Part shown: one piece after another, positions 43,487 through 54,012 of the stretch | How positions within the stretch are numbered: the stretch's first letter is position 1 | Layout of the letters: every line of letters starts with the position of its first letter | Source: CALINF01 sp039990395 | GTDB lineage: Bacteria; Pseudomonadota; Gammaproteobacteria; Pseudomonadales; Halieaceae | Direction: 5' to 3' | DNA length: 64,000 nt | Assembly (NCBI GenBank): GCA_039990395.1 | Contig: JBDXFZ010000146.1 | Location: forward strand, 1,674,001-1,738,000 | Translations under genes and position numbers: made by a program | The notes under the pieces: generated by a model | What the model saw: only the letters and a program-made list of their open reading frames with translations | Databases searched by the model: none | What the model was told of the DNA's origin: nothing

Positions 43487-46423
43487 TCAGAAGACGTATC
43501 TCAAGCCCAGAGCGTAACGCGCGCCCTGGTCTACTGCCACGATAACCATGTTCTCATCGCGGCCATATTGCCTGAAGTTTTCCTCGGTGATGTTGATACC
43601 CTCAGCAAATATCGTCAGAGTGTCCATCAACTCGTAGCTAATGCTGATATCCCACTGGCCGTAATCTTCTGTGTAAACAGGGTTTCTCTCGCCATTTCCA
43701 TCGAGCGTGGCCGCAAGGAAATCATCCCTCCAGTTGTACGCAATCCGAGCCTGAATACCATGATTCTCGTAGAAACCAATCAAGTTGTACGAGTCGCTCA
43801 ACCCCAGCAATGCGAACTGGTTTTCAATATTCTCGCCCTTATTAGTATTCGTATTATCGTAGGCTATATCGCCATCTACGATCGTGTAGTTTGCTATGGC
43901 ACCAAAGCCCGAATCTCCAAACATGTGCTGGACTGCTAGCTCCCAACCATCAATTTCAGCTGACTCTACGTTTACCGGTGTTACCAAGTTGAACACAGTA
44001 GAGGGGTCACCCAAACTCGCGTCGCCTACTACTGGCGCTCCGTAGAGCGACTCCATGTAGGAGCGCACTGCCGCTGCGTCACTTGTTCCAAGCGCTGCTA
44101 CAGCATCAGCATACCGCGGACCCTGTGCCGGGTGAGCAAGCTCAAAGACGGTTGAATCCACCGTTGTATTACCGATGAAGTTATCTACATCCTTAAAGTA
44201 GTAACCTGCAGATACATAGCTTCCCTCTGCATAATACCACTCCGCAGAGAAATCGAAGTTGGTTGACTCGAAGGGCTTCAGGTCTGGGTTACCCTGAGCA
44301 CCCTGGCCGCCATTGAAACGAACTGGGTTTCCGATGGTTTTACCACCTTGTAGATCGTTGTAATTGGGGCGTGTAATCGTAATGCTGCTTGAAGCTCTCA
44401 GCACCACGTTCTGAACGACCTCTATATCGAAGTCAATATTGGGTAGCCAGTTGTCGTAAGAACCTTCATCAGAGGTGAATTCAGCGCCATCGAACTGCGC
44501 GGTGAATTCGTTATCAGCTGCCCATTCCAGGCGGTTGTAGAATGGCACCAATGCTTTGGACTCTACATCGGTGTCTTCCCAGCGCAATCCCACAGTCAGA
44601 TGCATCGGCATAGCTTGATCTTCCCAGGCCAGATTTAGCTGCGCATAGACGCCCAACTGATCTTCTTCTGTCGTACGATCTGTCGAGAAGAATGGGTCAG
44701 CGCACAGTACAGTACCGCAAGGTCCGAGTTCCTCTCCATTAGCTGAAGCGATGTCTGACAGGGCTTGTCGAGCACCATTGAAGTTTGTCTTGTAGTAAAA
44801 CGGCTCCAGATCTTTGCTGCTTGAGCCATCTATGTCGTCGAACTCTCCACTGAGGCTAGCCTTCTTGAACAAGCTGTCGTCATATTGGTCTGCGCTTCCA
44901 TATCCGCCCCAGGTATCACGTTGAGCGTTAGAGTATGCGGATCGGTTTTTTGACTCTGTTGCAGTTACACCGAAGTCGATGCTGCGAACGACGCCTTCAT
45001 CAAATCTGAATACACCGCTCAACCTGGCTTGCTCGATTTCATGTTCCATGTAGCTGTTTCGAAATGTCGTACCCGAGGTCAGCATTCGTGCTGGATCGAG
45101 AGGATTCGAATACTGATATGAGGCAACTGGCAGGTCTTTAGTGTAGTCGACAGAGTTACCCACTCGGTCGAATTGAACACCAGAGATAATGTTGTTAGTG
45201 CCACGACCATCTTTTGCACCATTTTCTGCATCTGAGTCGTGGTAATCGAACTCCAGCGTCAAGCGATCAGTAGCGTCCCACTCTACATTGAAGCCCAGCG
45301 AATTGTTCTCGCTGACTGAACCCCACTCACCCACGCCGAACGTGCTATCAGATCCTGTGGAGTCATTGTACTGGGTGAGTGATACGACACCACTATCGCC
45401 TGAGGTGAATGCACCCGATGATGGATTGCCATTAAACCAGGAGCCAAAATCATTCTGCTGCTGCTCTACGTCCAGCTCCGAGTAGGTGTAGTCCAATGTT
45501 GCAACTATCGAGTCAGTAGGCGCCCACTGCAGCGTCAGCTGAGCATTGGTACGCTCTCTTTGTACCTGACCAAATGTGTAGCTCAAATTACGAGGCACGG
45601 AGTACACAGTTCCCACCTGCGGTGCGTTGGCAAAAGTTGATGAATCGGGAGCAACGGAGCCCCAGTCCCCTTGGCCGCCAGGTATTGTGTACCAGCCGTT
45701 TCCTGTACCGCCCTGGGCAAATCCACTGTCTCTCTCAGCATAGCTACCCGTAACCGCTACGCCGAAAGTCCCATCAGCAAATGTTTCGCTGTAGATACCA
45801 GACAGTTCAGGTGTGTAGTCGTCGCCATCGTTATTGGTCGTGTCATGGTTGACCTTGGCTGTAAAGGACGCAGCACCCTGCGGGTTTGCCAAGGGCCGGT
45901 AGGTGAGAATATTGATCACCGAGCCGATTCCACCGGTATTAATGTCTGCCCTACCTGTCTTGTAGACCTCGACACCAGAGACGCTCTCTGCTGCAAGGTT
46001 AGAAAAATCATAGGATCGAGATGCTGAAGCAGTCGTTGCCTGAATATTTGCCGCTGGCATCTGGCGTCCATTCAGGGATATCACGTTGTAATCCGGGCCA
46101 AAACCACGCACCGTTACGCGGCTGCCTTCACCATTAACACGGTCAATCGACACCCCGGTGATACGTTGCAGCGATTCTGCCAGGTTGGTGTCTGGCATCT
46201 TCCCGATATCTTCCGCAGACAGAGCATCTACTACGCCCTGAGAGTCCCTCTTGACATCCATAGCGCGGGTCAAGCTGCTTCTGATGCCCGTTACTACGAC
46301 CTCTTCAATAACCCTGCCTGAGTCGTCGGTCTCTTGCGCCAGTAGCATACCGCCGCCTGCCATCAACGAGTAAGAGGCTACAGCAGATACTATCAACTTT
46401 CTTTTGGATGGCATTTTACTCAT
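43487..46423 (-). CDS. TonB-dependent receptor (oligosaccharide-type)
   Basis: About 978 residues from the ATG at 46423, preceded by TGGAGAAG; an upstream ATG at 46468 is less likely. A hydrophobic leader around V-S-A-V-A-S-Y-S-L-M-A-G-G-G serves as the signal. The plug domain starts with I-E-E-V-V-V-T-G-I-R-S-S-L and contains V-T-V-R-G-F-G-P. The long beta-barrel ends in Y-A-L-G-L-R-Y-V-F. This sequence style is that of proteobacterial sugar-uptake receptors, not of SusC. It probably imports glucan oligomers released by the GH17/GH16 enzyme, energised by TonB. Confidence 0.93.
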   Translation of the reverse strand: MSKMPSKRKLIVSAVASYSLMAGGGMLLAQETDDSGRVIEEVVVTGIRSSLTRAMDVKRDSQGVVDALSAEDIGKMPDTNLAESLQRITGVSIDRVNGEGSRVTVRGFGPDYNVISLNGRQMPAANIQATTASASRSYDFSNLAAESVSGVEVYKTGRADINTGGIGSVINILTYRPLANPQGAASFTAKVNHDTTNNDGDDYTPELSGIYSETFADGTFGVAVTGSYAERDSGFAQGGTGNGWYTIPGGQGDWGSVAPDSSTFANAPQVGTVYSVPRNLSYTFGQVQRERTNAQLTLQWAPTDSIVATLDYTYSELDVEQQQNDFGSWFNGNPSSGAFTSGDSGVVSLTQYNDSTGSDSTFGVGEWGSVSENNSLGFNVEWDATDRLTLEFDYHDSDAENGAKDGRGTNNIISGVQFDRVGNSVDYTKDLPVASYQYSNPLDPARMLTSGTTFRNSYMEHEIEQARLSGVFRFDEGVVRSIDFGVTATESKNRSAYSNAQRDTWGGYGSADQYDDSLFKKASLSGEFDDIDGSSSKDLEPFYYKTNFNGARQALSDIASANGEELGPCGTVLCADPFFSTDRTTEEDQLGVYAQLNLAWEDQAMPMHLTVGLRWEDTDVESKALVPFYNRLEWAADNEFTAQFDGAEFTSDEGSYDNWLPNIDFDIEVVQNVVLRASSSITITRPNYNDLQGGKTIGNPVRFNGGQGAQGNPDLKPFESTNFDFSAEWYYAEGSYVSAGYYFKDVDNFIGNTTVDSTVFELAHPAQGPRYADAVAALGTSDAAAVRSYMESLYGAPVVGDASLGDPSTVFNLVTPVNVESAEIDGWELAVQHMFGDSGFGAIANYTIVDGDIAYDNTNTNKGENIENQFALLGLSDSYNLIGFYENHGIQARIAYNWRDDFLAATLDGNGERNPVYTEDYGQWDISISYELMDTLTIFAEGINITEENFRQYGRDENMVIVAVDQGARYALGLRYVF

Positions 46424-46659
46424 TGGGTACTTCTCCACGCGCTTGCTGTTATTTATATTGTGAGTCATCCAGATCAGGCTACTAACTATTTGCGGGGCGA
46501 TACGCCTTCAACTCCGCCTGAACGTGGATGCAAGGCTAAAGTTCGCAGAAGTAACGTGCAATTTCTATGCATATCAGACAAGTGGGACTGTCCGCGAGAT
46601 AAAACGGACTGGGGCTGTGAACCCTGGTTATTTTATTGCCTGAGGAGCGTCCTGACTAA

Positions 46660-48057
46660 CTATTGATCAAACTGGCTGGCCGCCCCGCCTGCCTTGAACT
46701 CGCGATAGACCCTGTCCGGTAACATTGCCATGCGCTCTGCCACAGCGCTAAGGTCATACTCGTGGAAATCTGCCAGCGAGTGCCGAATTTGGTTGTTGAA
46801 CGGTTGTAGCCAACGCTCGTCAAGATGGCCCGGACCAAAGAAACAACCCAGCATTGAGCCGGCCGTGGCACCGAAACTGTCCGTATCGTTACCCTGTGAA
46901 ACCTGGACACAGATGCCATGGTGCACGTTGTCGGCGAATTTCAGAGTATTGATGAGCGTGCCGATCTCCTGATAGACCATGCAGTGCGTGTAATAGTGAT
47001 AATCCTTGTGTATTGCGTCGTATCCAGACAACCAGTCTCCTGCGGCTGAGACTTTTGCCAGCGCATCCCTCACGACTGCAGAAAACCGTGTATTGGACGG
47101 TACCCGTTTAAGCGCTTCTGTAACAATCTCCAGTCGCTCGTTACCCTGCAGACGATTATCAGCACACTGACACAACGCAATCATTGCAGCCACAAACATC
47201 GTGGCATACACCCCCGTCTTGATATGCGTGAACGAGGCGTCCTTCCAGGCCAACCAGGCCGCAAGGTCGGGGTTGCCAGGGCAGGCATAGCCATAAGCAT
47301 CCGCGCGAATAACGGCGCCACACAACTCATCGCCGGGATTGAGTAACAACACATCATGCTGATAGCCAATCCCCTGCTCAGTAAAAATATGGTGGCGATT
47401 GATACCGTCAGTCAGCAAAATGGTGCGCTCTGGACCCCAGGTCCACAGGGCAGGCATATTCATCGACCAGGTTGTGTACAGGTCATCCTCGCCAAAGCCC
47501 AAGCCAGGCTGTTCCAGCAAAAGCATGCCAATAAGCGTGTAGTGAATATCATCATCGGCGGCAACAAATTGGATGTTTTCCCGGCTTGTATGCAAGGCAG
47601 ACTCATGCCTTCGGCCCAGTTTTTCCAGAAACGGCGCCGAGATATAGTCATCAAGAGGCCATTCGCCCACCGCCTCGCCGGCCTGCTTTAGCTCTGCCAA
47701 CGTAGGATTGATTTCAACAGGTTTGCCCAGCATGCATCCGCAAACAGAGGCCAGGAATGCCGCGCGGACGTTAGACGCGGCCGCATCAAGGTCCGGCTCG
47801 CTCCAATGTGCTTGCGGTTTGAGGTGGACTGACTCGTCTACGATATCTTCCCAAGCCATGGGCTCATTGTAAGGCCAGTTGTGTCTAAGTGACGGTGAAC
47901 GCAGTTCAACGGCAATGGCATAAAGGGCATCGTAACTACCTGATGCAGCCTCAATGCGCTTTAAGAATTCGCTCTCATTGATGTCGCTGCCTTGCTCAAT
48001 GCGCTGGCTGACAATACGATTGAGCGCATGCTTAAGGTGGCTTTTTCCTATCAGCAT
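46660..48057 (-). CDS. ADP-ribosylglycohydrolase-family protein
   Basis: A 465-residue cytoplasmic protein. An N-terminal region of about 95 residues is followed by the ARH fold: A-F-L-A-S-V-C-G-C-M-L-G-K-P and the metal-binding segments A-A-D-D-D-I-H-Y-T and G-N-D-T-D-S-F-G-A. ARH proteins remove ADP-ribose or, in some bacterial lineages, act on other ribosides or glycosides. No ADP-ribosyltransferase is nearby. It is divergent from the GH3 gene and upstream of the TonB receptor, so it may belong to the glucan locus as a sugar-processing enzyme. Confidence 0.85.
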   Translation of the reverse strand: MLIGKSHLKHALNRIVSQRIEQGSDINESEFLKRIEAASGSYDALYAIAVELRSPSLRHNWPYNEPMAWEDIVDESVHLKPQAHWSEPDLDAAASNVRAAFLASVCGCMLGKPVEINPTLAELKQAGEAVGEWPLDDYISAPFLEKLGRRHESALHTSRENIQFVAADDDIHYTLIGMLLLEQPGLGFGEDDLYTTWSMNMPALWTWGPERTILLTDGINRHHIFTEQGIGYQHDVLLLNPGDELCGAVIRADAYGYACPGNPDLAAWLAWKDASFTHIKTGVYATMFVAAMIALCQCADNRLQGNERLEIVTEALKRVPSNTRFSAVVRDALAKVSAAGDWLSGYDAIHKDYHYYTHCMVYQEIGTLINTLKFADNVHHGICVQVSQGNDTDSFGATAGSMLGCFFGPGHLDERWLQPFNNQIRHSLADFHEYDLSAVAERMAMLPDRVYREFKAGGAASQFDQ

Positions 48058-48286
48058 CGGCTAGCGATGCCACAACTGATACCCTCTGAAACGACCAGCA
48101 ATTCTGAACTCGCAGACCCAAACTCGTGATATTTTCCTTTCTGTCGTAGTGCGAGTCCGTTTAACCGTATTTTTATAGTCAGCATACAACGTGACCCCCG
48201 ATACTCGCTTTTCTGCTGGCACAATGACCGGCCAGCGGGCCTGTGCTTCACCAAACAATAACTATGAGCTAAGGAACGCTTTTACC

Positions 48287-50542
48287 ATGTCACAACCCAA
48301 CGGCCTCACGCAAGGCTCGCTCGCAGACACGACCGCAGAAAACCGGGCCACTGAGCTTGTTTCGCAAATGACTCTGGCAGAAAAAATTGGCCAGATGACG
48401 CAGGTCAATGGCGGCTCCCACGATCTCCATCAGGCTATTCGGGAAGGCCGAATAGGGTCGGTGTTGAATGAAGTCAACGTCGAGGAAGTGAATGAGTTGC
48501 AGCGCCTGGCGATGCATGAGAGTCGGCTGGGTATTCCATTGTTGATAGGCCGGGATGTGATTCATGGTTTCAAAACGATTTTTCCGATCCCGCTGGCCCA
48601 GGCCGCTGGCTGGGATCCCGCCCTGGTAGAGCGTGGGGCTGCTATTGCTGCGATGGAGGCAGCATCCACGGGGATCAACTGGACCTTTGCGCCGATGATC
48701 GATATCACGCGAGATCCACGCTGGGGCAGAATTGCAGAAAGCCTGGGCGAAGATCCATACTTATGCAGCGAGCTAGGCGCTGCCATGGTTCGGGGTTTTC
48801 AAGGTGGCGAAGGTGGCAGCAACTCACTTGGCAAGCAGGGATCTATAGCCGCCTGTGCCAAGCATTTTGCCGGCTATGGCGCGGTAGAGAGCGGACTGGA
48901 CTACAACACCACCAATATTCCTGAGAACGAATTGCGCAATGTATATCTACGACCGTTCAAAGCAGCCCTGGATGCTGGTGTAGCGACTTTCATGTCCTCC
49001 TTCAGCGACCTCAACGGTGTTCCGTGCGCCGGTAACGAGTTCCTGATGAAGCAGGTATTACGACAGGAATGGGAGTTTGACGGGGTTGTGGTGAGCGACT
49101 GGGATGCTATTAGAGAACTCACCGTACATGGCTTTACCGCTGATGACCGTCACGCCGCACTGGAGGCAGCCCTGACGGGTATCGACATGGAAATGGCCAG
49201 CACCCTGTACGCTCAGCATTTACCATCGTTGATTGAGGGCGGCGAATGTAAAGAAGAGCTGATCGATACCATGGTCTGCAACATACTCAAACTCAAGTTC
49301 CAACTGGGGCTGTTTGACAACCCCTACACTGACCCGGGCCATTTTCCGCACATGGTCAACGCAGAGCATTTGCAGGCGGCCAAAGACTCGGCGCAGGCAA
49401 GTTGTGTCCTACTCAAAAACGAGCACCAGACGCTGCCACTGTCAAAAGAAAGCCTCTCGTCGGTTGCCGTTATCGGACCACTTGCAGATGACGGCTACGA
49501 ACAACTGGGCACCTGGGTATTCGACGGCGAATCGCATCATAGTCACACCTGTTTACAGGCTATCTATGATCTTGCCGGTAAGGATGTCGACGTACGCTGG
49601 GCTAGAGGTATGGCAAGCTCCAGATGCCGAACAGGTGATGGCTTTGACGATGCGGTGCGCATTGCGCAGGAATCCGATGTTGCACTTATGTTTCTAGGGG
49701 AGGAATCCATCCTCTCGGGAGAGGCTCACTGCCGCGCCGAGATCGACCTGCCCGGCAATCAGGAGCAATTGATCGAAGCGGTGGCAGCTACAGGAAAACC
49801 CGTTGTCCTGATCGTGATGGCAGGCAGGCCCCTGACGCTTGGGAAAATTCTGGATAAAGTGGCTGCCGTACTTTACGCATGGCATCCAGGCACCATGGGC
49901 GGACCCGCAATAGCAGAACTGCTGTTTGGCATGTGCTCGCCCAGCGGCAAACTGCCAGTCACTTTCCCCCATGTGGTGGGACAGATACCTATCTATTACG
50001 CCCGAAAAAATTCCGGCAGACCACCCAGCCACGACGACATTACACACATCGACGAGATCGACGGCAAAGCGGCGCAGACCTCCTTGGGCATGTCGGCGTT
50101 TCACCTTGATGCGGGTTTCACACCCCTTTACCCGTTTGGCTACGGTTTGTCCTATTCTCACTTTGAGTATCGCGACATCGCGATATCAAGCAATCGAATC
50201 GTTCTGGGCAGCAGCATTGACATTAGCGCCACACTGCAAAACATGGGCGACGTGCAAGCGACAGAAGTTGCGCAGCTGTATGTCAGAGACGTGGTGGGCA
50301 ATGTCACCAGACCCGTGAAAGAGCTCAAGGGTTTCCAACGTGTGGAGCTCGCACCAGGCCAAAGCACATGCATCAACTTTACATTGCAAACCAACGAGCT
50401 GGCATTTTACAACCGTAAGATGGAAAGCGTGGTCGAGCCCGGCATGTTCCACGTGTGGATAGGCGGCAGTTCTGAAGCAGATTTGTGGAGCGAGTTCGAG
50501 GTCGTTGCAAGCACCGGGGAAATCGAGGCAATCGCAGGCTGA
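48287..50542 (+). CDS. GH3 beta-glucosidase, cytoplasmic BglX-like
   Basis: From the ATG at 48287 (M-S-Q-P-N-G, AAGGAA upstream) the protein has 751 residues and no signal peptide. The GH3 barrel has nucleophile D271 in V-V-V-S-D-W-D-A. The second domain has S-G-E-A-H-C-R-A-E-I near the likely acid/base Glu, and a C-terminal fibronectin III-like domain follows. It would hydrolyse imported beta-glucan oligosaccharides. Its stop is 3 bases before the MFS start, so the two are coupled. Confidence 0.9.
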   Translation: MSQPNGLTQGSLADTTAENRATELVSQMTLAEKIGQMTQVNGGSHDLHQAIREGRIGSVLNEVNVEEVNELQRLAMHESRLGIPLLIGRDVIHGFKTIFPIPLAQAAGWDPALVERGAAIAAMEAASTGINWTFAPMIDITRDPRWGRIAESLGEDPYLCSELGAAMVRGFQGGEGGSNSLGKQGSIAACAKHFAGYGAVESGLDYNTTNIPENELRNVYLRPFKAALDAGVATFMSSFSDLNGVPCAGNEFLMKQVLRQEWEFDGVVVSDWDAIRELTVHGFTADDRHAALEAALTGIDMEMASTLYAQHLPSLIEGGECKEELIDTMVCNILKLKFQLGLFDNPYTDPGHFPHMVNAEHLQAAKDSAQASCVLLKNEHQTLPLSKESLSSVAVIGPLADDGYEQLGTWVFDGESHHSHTCLQAIYDLAGKDVDVRWARGMASSRCRTGDGFDDAVRIAQESDVALMFLGEESILSGEAHCRAEIDLPGNQEQLIEAVAATGKPVVLIVMAGRPLTLGKILDKVAAVLYAWHPGTMGGPAIAELLFGMCSPSGKLPVTFPHVVGQIPIYYARKNSGRPPSHDDITHIDEIDGKAAQTSLGMSAFHLDAGFTPLYPFGYGLSYSHFEYRDIAISSNRIVLGSSIDISATLQNMGDVQATEVAQLYVRDVVGNVTRPVKELKGFQRVELAPGQSTCINFTLQTNELAFYNRKMESVVEPGMFHVWIGGSSEADLWSEFEVVASTGEIEAIAG

Positions 50543-50545
50543 ACT

Positions 50546-52117
50546 ATGGGTAACCTTGCAGGATTCACCACCCGTACGGCGCTCATTGTTGCATTGGGCG
50601 GCTTCCTGATGGGCTTTGACGCCTCAGTTATCTCCGGCGTAGTTGGGTTCATAGAGCTTGAGTTTGCACTGAACAAGCTCGAGTTAGGCTGGGCTGTTGC
50701 TTCGCTTGCACTCGCCGCAACGTTTGCCATGATGGTGGCAGGCCCGCTGAGTGATAAATTTGGACGCAAACCCGTGCTACGGGTTGCTGCTGTGCTGTTT
50801 GCAGTATCGGCAGTTGCATCGGCCCTGGCCACCTCATTTCCCGCTCTGGTCATCGCACGCGTCATCGGCGGGCTTGGCGTGGGCATGGCACTGATTATAC
50901 CGCCCATGTATATCGCCGAGATTGCGCCAGCGGCCATTCGAGGCCGCATGGTGTCGCTCAACCAATTGAACATTGTACTGGGCATCTCGATCGCCTTTTT
51001 TACCAACTACCTGATTTTGACACTGGGCCAATCAGAAGCCCCATGGGCTGCTGCCATCAATCTGGGCGAGTGGAACTGGCGCTGGATGCTGGGCCTGGAG
51101 ACCGCGCCGGCGGTAGTGTACTTCTTCTGCCTGTCGCTGGTTCCCGAAAGCCCGCGCTGGCTGATCATGCAGGGCCGCCATGATGAGGCTAGAAAAATTC
51201 TGGACCGGGTTGCGGGCTCTGAGCAGGCAGGCAGAGATATCGACGCCATCAAAGCCAGTCTGGAACAGGACAGACTCGCCAAAGCACATCAACCGGGCCT
51301 GGCCGCACTGTTTGAAAAACCCATGCGCTTGGTACTGACCATCGGATTGATCGTGGCCGTACTGCAGCAAATTACCGGCATCAATTCAGTATTCTTCTAT
51401 GCACCAATGATTTTTGAACAATCAGGCATTGGCACCGATGCGTCGTTTATGCAGGCCGTGCTCGTCGGATTGACCAACCTTGTATTTACTCTGTTTGCGA
51501 TCGTACTCATAGACCGTATTGGCCGAAAGCCGCTGCTGGTGTTTGGCGTCGCTGGCATCGCGCTGTGTATGATGCTGCTGGCCTGGGGCTTCAATTCGGC
51601 TACCTACGTATTGTCTGGGGATGCCATAGCAGCTCTGCCCGACTCGATTGATCGCTCAGAGCTTTTGGCACTACAGGACATTACCTATGTCAGTGATGTC
51701 AGTTTCAGGCAGGCCATGATCGAGTCGCTGGGTGCCAGTGTTTTCCAGGAGTTTGAGTCACCGCTGATCAGCGCTGCCATCGTTATTAAGCCCATGCTTA
51801 TTCTCGCCGGCATACTGGGCTTTGTAGCCTGCTTTGCAATCTCTATCGGGCCGGTTATGTGGGTACTGTTTTCTGAGCTGTTTCCAAACCGAATACGCGG
51901 TCTGGCGATCTCGTTCGTGGGCCTGGTCAACTCCGGCGTCAGCTTCCTGGTGCAGTTGCTGTTTCCCTGGCAGCTCGCCAACCTGGGTAACGCCGCCACG
52001 TTCTTCATCTATGGCGTATTCGCCGTTTTAGGGTTACTGCTGACCCTCAAACTTCTACCTGAAACACGCGGGAAATCGCTTGAACAACTGGAAAGCCAAC
52101 TTGTTGGTGCCAGGTGA
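50546..52117 (+). CDS. MFS sugar porter (SP family)
   Basis: 523 residues with twelve predicted membrane segments. Sugar-porter signatures are present: G-P-L-S-D-K-F-G-R-K-P in the first loop, P-E-S-P-R-W-L-I in the middle, Q-Q-I-T-G-I-N-S, and a C-terminal P-E-T-R-G-K-S-L. A roughly 60-residue insertion lies between the later helices. It probably imports glucose or a disaccharide by proton symport. It is the middle gene between two GH3 genes in one operon. Confidence 0.92.
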   Translation: MGNLAGFTTRTALIVALGGFLMGFDASVISGVVGFIELEFALNKLELGWAVASLALAATFAMMVAGPLSDKFGRKPVLRVAAVLFAVSAVASALATSFPALVIARVIGGLGVGMALIIPPMYIAEIAPAAIRGRMVSLNQLNIVLGISIAFFTNYLILTLGQSEAPWAAAINLGEWNWRWMLGLETAPAVVYFFCLSLVPESPRWLIMQGRHDEARKILDRVAGSEQAGRDIDAIKASLEQDRLAKAHQPGLAALFEKPMRLVLTIGLIVAVLQQITGINSVFFYAPMIFEQSGIGTDASFMQAVLVGLTNLVFTLFAIVLIDRIGRKPLLVFGVAGIALCMMLLAWGFNSATYVLSGDAIAALPDSIDRSELLALQDITYVSDVSFRQAMIESLGASVFQEFESPLISAAIVIKPMLILAGILGFVACFAISIGPVMWVLFSELFPNRIRGLAISFVGLVNSGVSFLVQLLFPWQLANLGNAATFFIYGVFAVLGLLLTLKLLPETRGKSLEQLESQLVGAR

Positions 52118-52161
52118 ATCTGATCTGAGCAGATCAGGCAAACAATATCGGAACCCAAACC

Positions 52162-54012
52162 ATGAAACACTCCAATCTCTCAAACAGGAACGCACTGCTC
52201 AATGACAGCAGCATTCAGGGACGGGTTGGCGCCCTGATGGAATCCATGACACTGGCGCAAAAAATTGGCCAGATGGTGCAAACAGAGCGTATGTCGATCA
52301 CGCCTGATGAAGTCAGGGACTGGCACATCGGCTCTGTACTCAGCGGTGGCGGCTCGAGCCCCGGTGACAACACCGTGCAGGAATGGGTGACGATGAATGA
52401 CGCTTACTGGGAGGCGTCCATGTCCGATGATGAGGGGCACCTGGCTATCCCCATCCTGTATGGGATAGACGCTATCCACGGTAACAACAACGTGGAAGGC
52501 GCGACCATCTTTCCTCACAACATCGGGCTGGGCGCTGCGAATGATCCAGACTTACTGGAACGCATTGCTCAGGTGACGGCAAAGGAGATTCTGGCCAGCG
52601 GCGTTGAATGGACGTTTGCTCCCACCCTAGCGGTGGCACGCAATAGCCAATGGGGACGCACCTACGAAAGTTATTCAGAAGACCCCGCTATTGTTAGCTC
52701 GTATTCAGGTAGATTTGTGAAGGGGCTACAGGGCGACCTGGGAACCGACAGTGTTATTGCCTGCGTCAAGCACTGGGTAGGTGACGGTGGCACTACGCAC
52801 GGCATCGATCAGGGTGAAACCACACTGCCAGAAGACGAACTGGAGAGATTACACATCGCCCCCTATTACGCCGCGATAGAAGCCGGTACGTTAACTGTTA
52901 TGGTGTCTTTTAACAGTTGGCTGGGAGAAAAATGCCACGGGCACAAATACCTACTGGAGTACCGCCTTAAGGAGAAGATGCAGTTTCAGGGATTTATCAT
53001 CTCTGACTGGGACGGCATCGACTACCTGTCGGAAAACTACTGTGAAGCTGTTGCCCTTGGCGTGAACGCTGGCATAGACATGTTCATGGTGTCGGAGCAT
53101 TGGCAGCCGTTCATCAATCACCTCACCCACCACGTGGTGCGTGGGACGGTACCCATGAGCAGAATCGATGATGCCGTTCGCCGCATCCTGAGCGTTAAGT
53201 TCGCCTATGGGCTGTTTGAGAAACCGCGCCCTGCCGACAGGTACTGGTCTAATCACGCAAGCTTTGGCTCTGCCGAGCATCGCGAGGTAGCAAGAGAAGC
53301 CGTACGCAAGTCTCTCGTGCTACTCAAAAACGATGACAACCTCCTGCCACTATCCAAAGACCAGAGAATTTTGGTGGCTGGAAAGAACGCAAACAATACC
53401 GGTCACCAGTGTGGGGGCTTTACGATTGCCTGGCAGGGAACATCTGGTAACGATTACATTGTAGGCGGAACGTCAATTTGGGCAGGCATCCAGCAGGCGA
53501 ATCACAACGCTGTTATGAGCACCGACGGTAGCGGCGAAGACGCCGACCCGGCGTTGCACGATGTGGCGATAGTGGTTATCGGTGAAACACCTTATGCCGA
53601 GGGCATGGGCGACATTCGCACGGGCGATGATGTTATCGTGCAGGCGGGCTCGCAGATCAACGGATTGCTCAAAGTTCTGGAACCCTATGGCAACACCCTG
53701 TTGTTGTCTGACCTGCACCCGGAAGATTTACAAACCATAATCAATATCACCTCCAAAGGTATACCGGTTGTGACTGTATTTGTCGCAGGCCGACCATTGG
53801 TCACCGATGCTGAAATGACGGCGTCCTCCGCCTTCGTCGCCGCCTGGCTACCCGGATCTGAAGGGCAAGGAGTGGCCGAAGTATTGTTTGGAGATTATGA
53901 CTTTACAGGCAAACTATCGTTCTCCTGGCCAAAAACCGTCGATAAGACACCTAATGTGGGCGATGCAGACTACGATCCGCTGCTTTCGTACGGTTTTGGT
54001 TTGACCTGCTAA
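52162..54012 (+). CDS. GH3 beta-glucosidase, cytoplasmic
   Basis: 616 residues without a signal peptide. Nucleophile D282 lies in F-I-I-S-D-W-D-G, and K-H-W-V-G-D-G-G-T is the GH3 substrate-loop pattern. Its second domain resembles that of the lipoprotein GH3 at 29680-31515, so these two are paralogues assigned to different compartments. It lies 44 bases after the MFS gene. It would act on short beta-1,3- or beta-1,4-linked oligomers inside the cell. Confidence 0.9.
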   Translation: MKHSNLSNRNALLNDSSIQGRVGALMESMTLAQKIGQMVQTERMSITPDEVRDWHIGSVLSGGGSSPGDNTVQEWVTMNDAYWEASMSDDEGHLAIPILYGIDAIHGNNNVEGATIFPHNIGLGAANDPDLLERIAQVTAKEILASGVEWTFAPTLAVARNSQWGRTYESYSEDPAIVSSYSGRFVKGLQGDLGTDSVIACVKHWVGDGGTTHGIDQGETTLPEDELERLHIAPYYAAIEAGTLTVMVSFNSWLGEKCHGHKYLLEYRLKEKMQFQGFIISDWDGIDYLSENYCEAVALGVNAGIDMFMVSEHWQPFINHLTHHVVRGTVPMSRIDDAVRRILSVKFAYGLFEKPRPADRYWSNHASFGSAEHREVAREAVRKSLVLLKNDDNLLPLSKDQRILVAGKNANNTGHQCGGFTIAWQGTSGNDYIVGGTSIWAGIQQANHNAVMSTDGSGEDADPALHDVAIVVIGETPYAEGMGDIRTGDDVIVQAGSQINGLLKVLEPYGNTLLLSDLHPEDLQTIINITSKGIPVVTVFVAGRPLVTDAEMTASSAFVAAWLPGSEGQGVAEVLFGDYDFTGKLSFSWPKTVDKTPNVGDADYDPLLSYGFGLTC

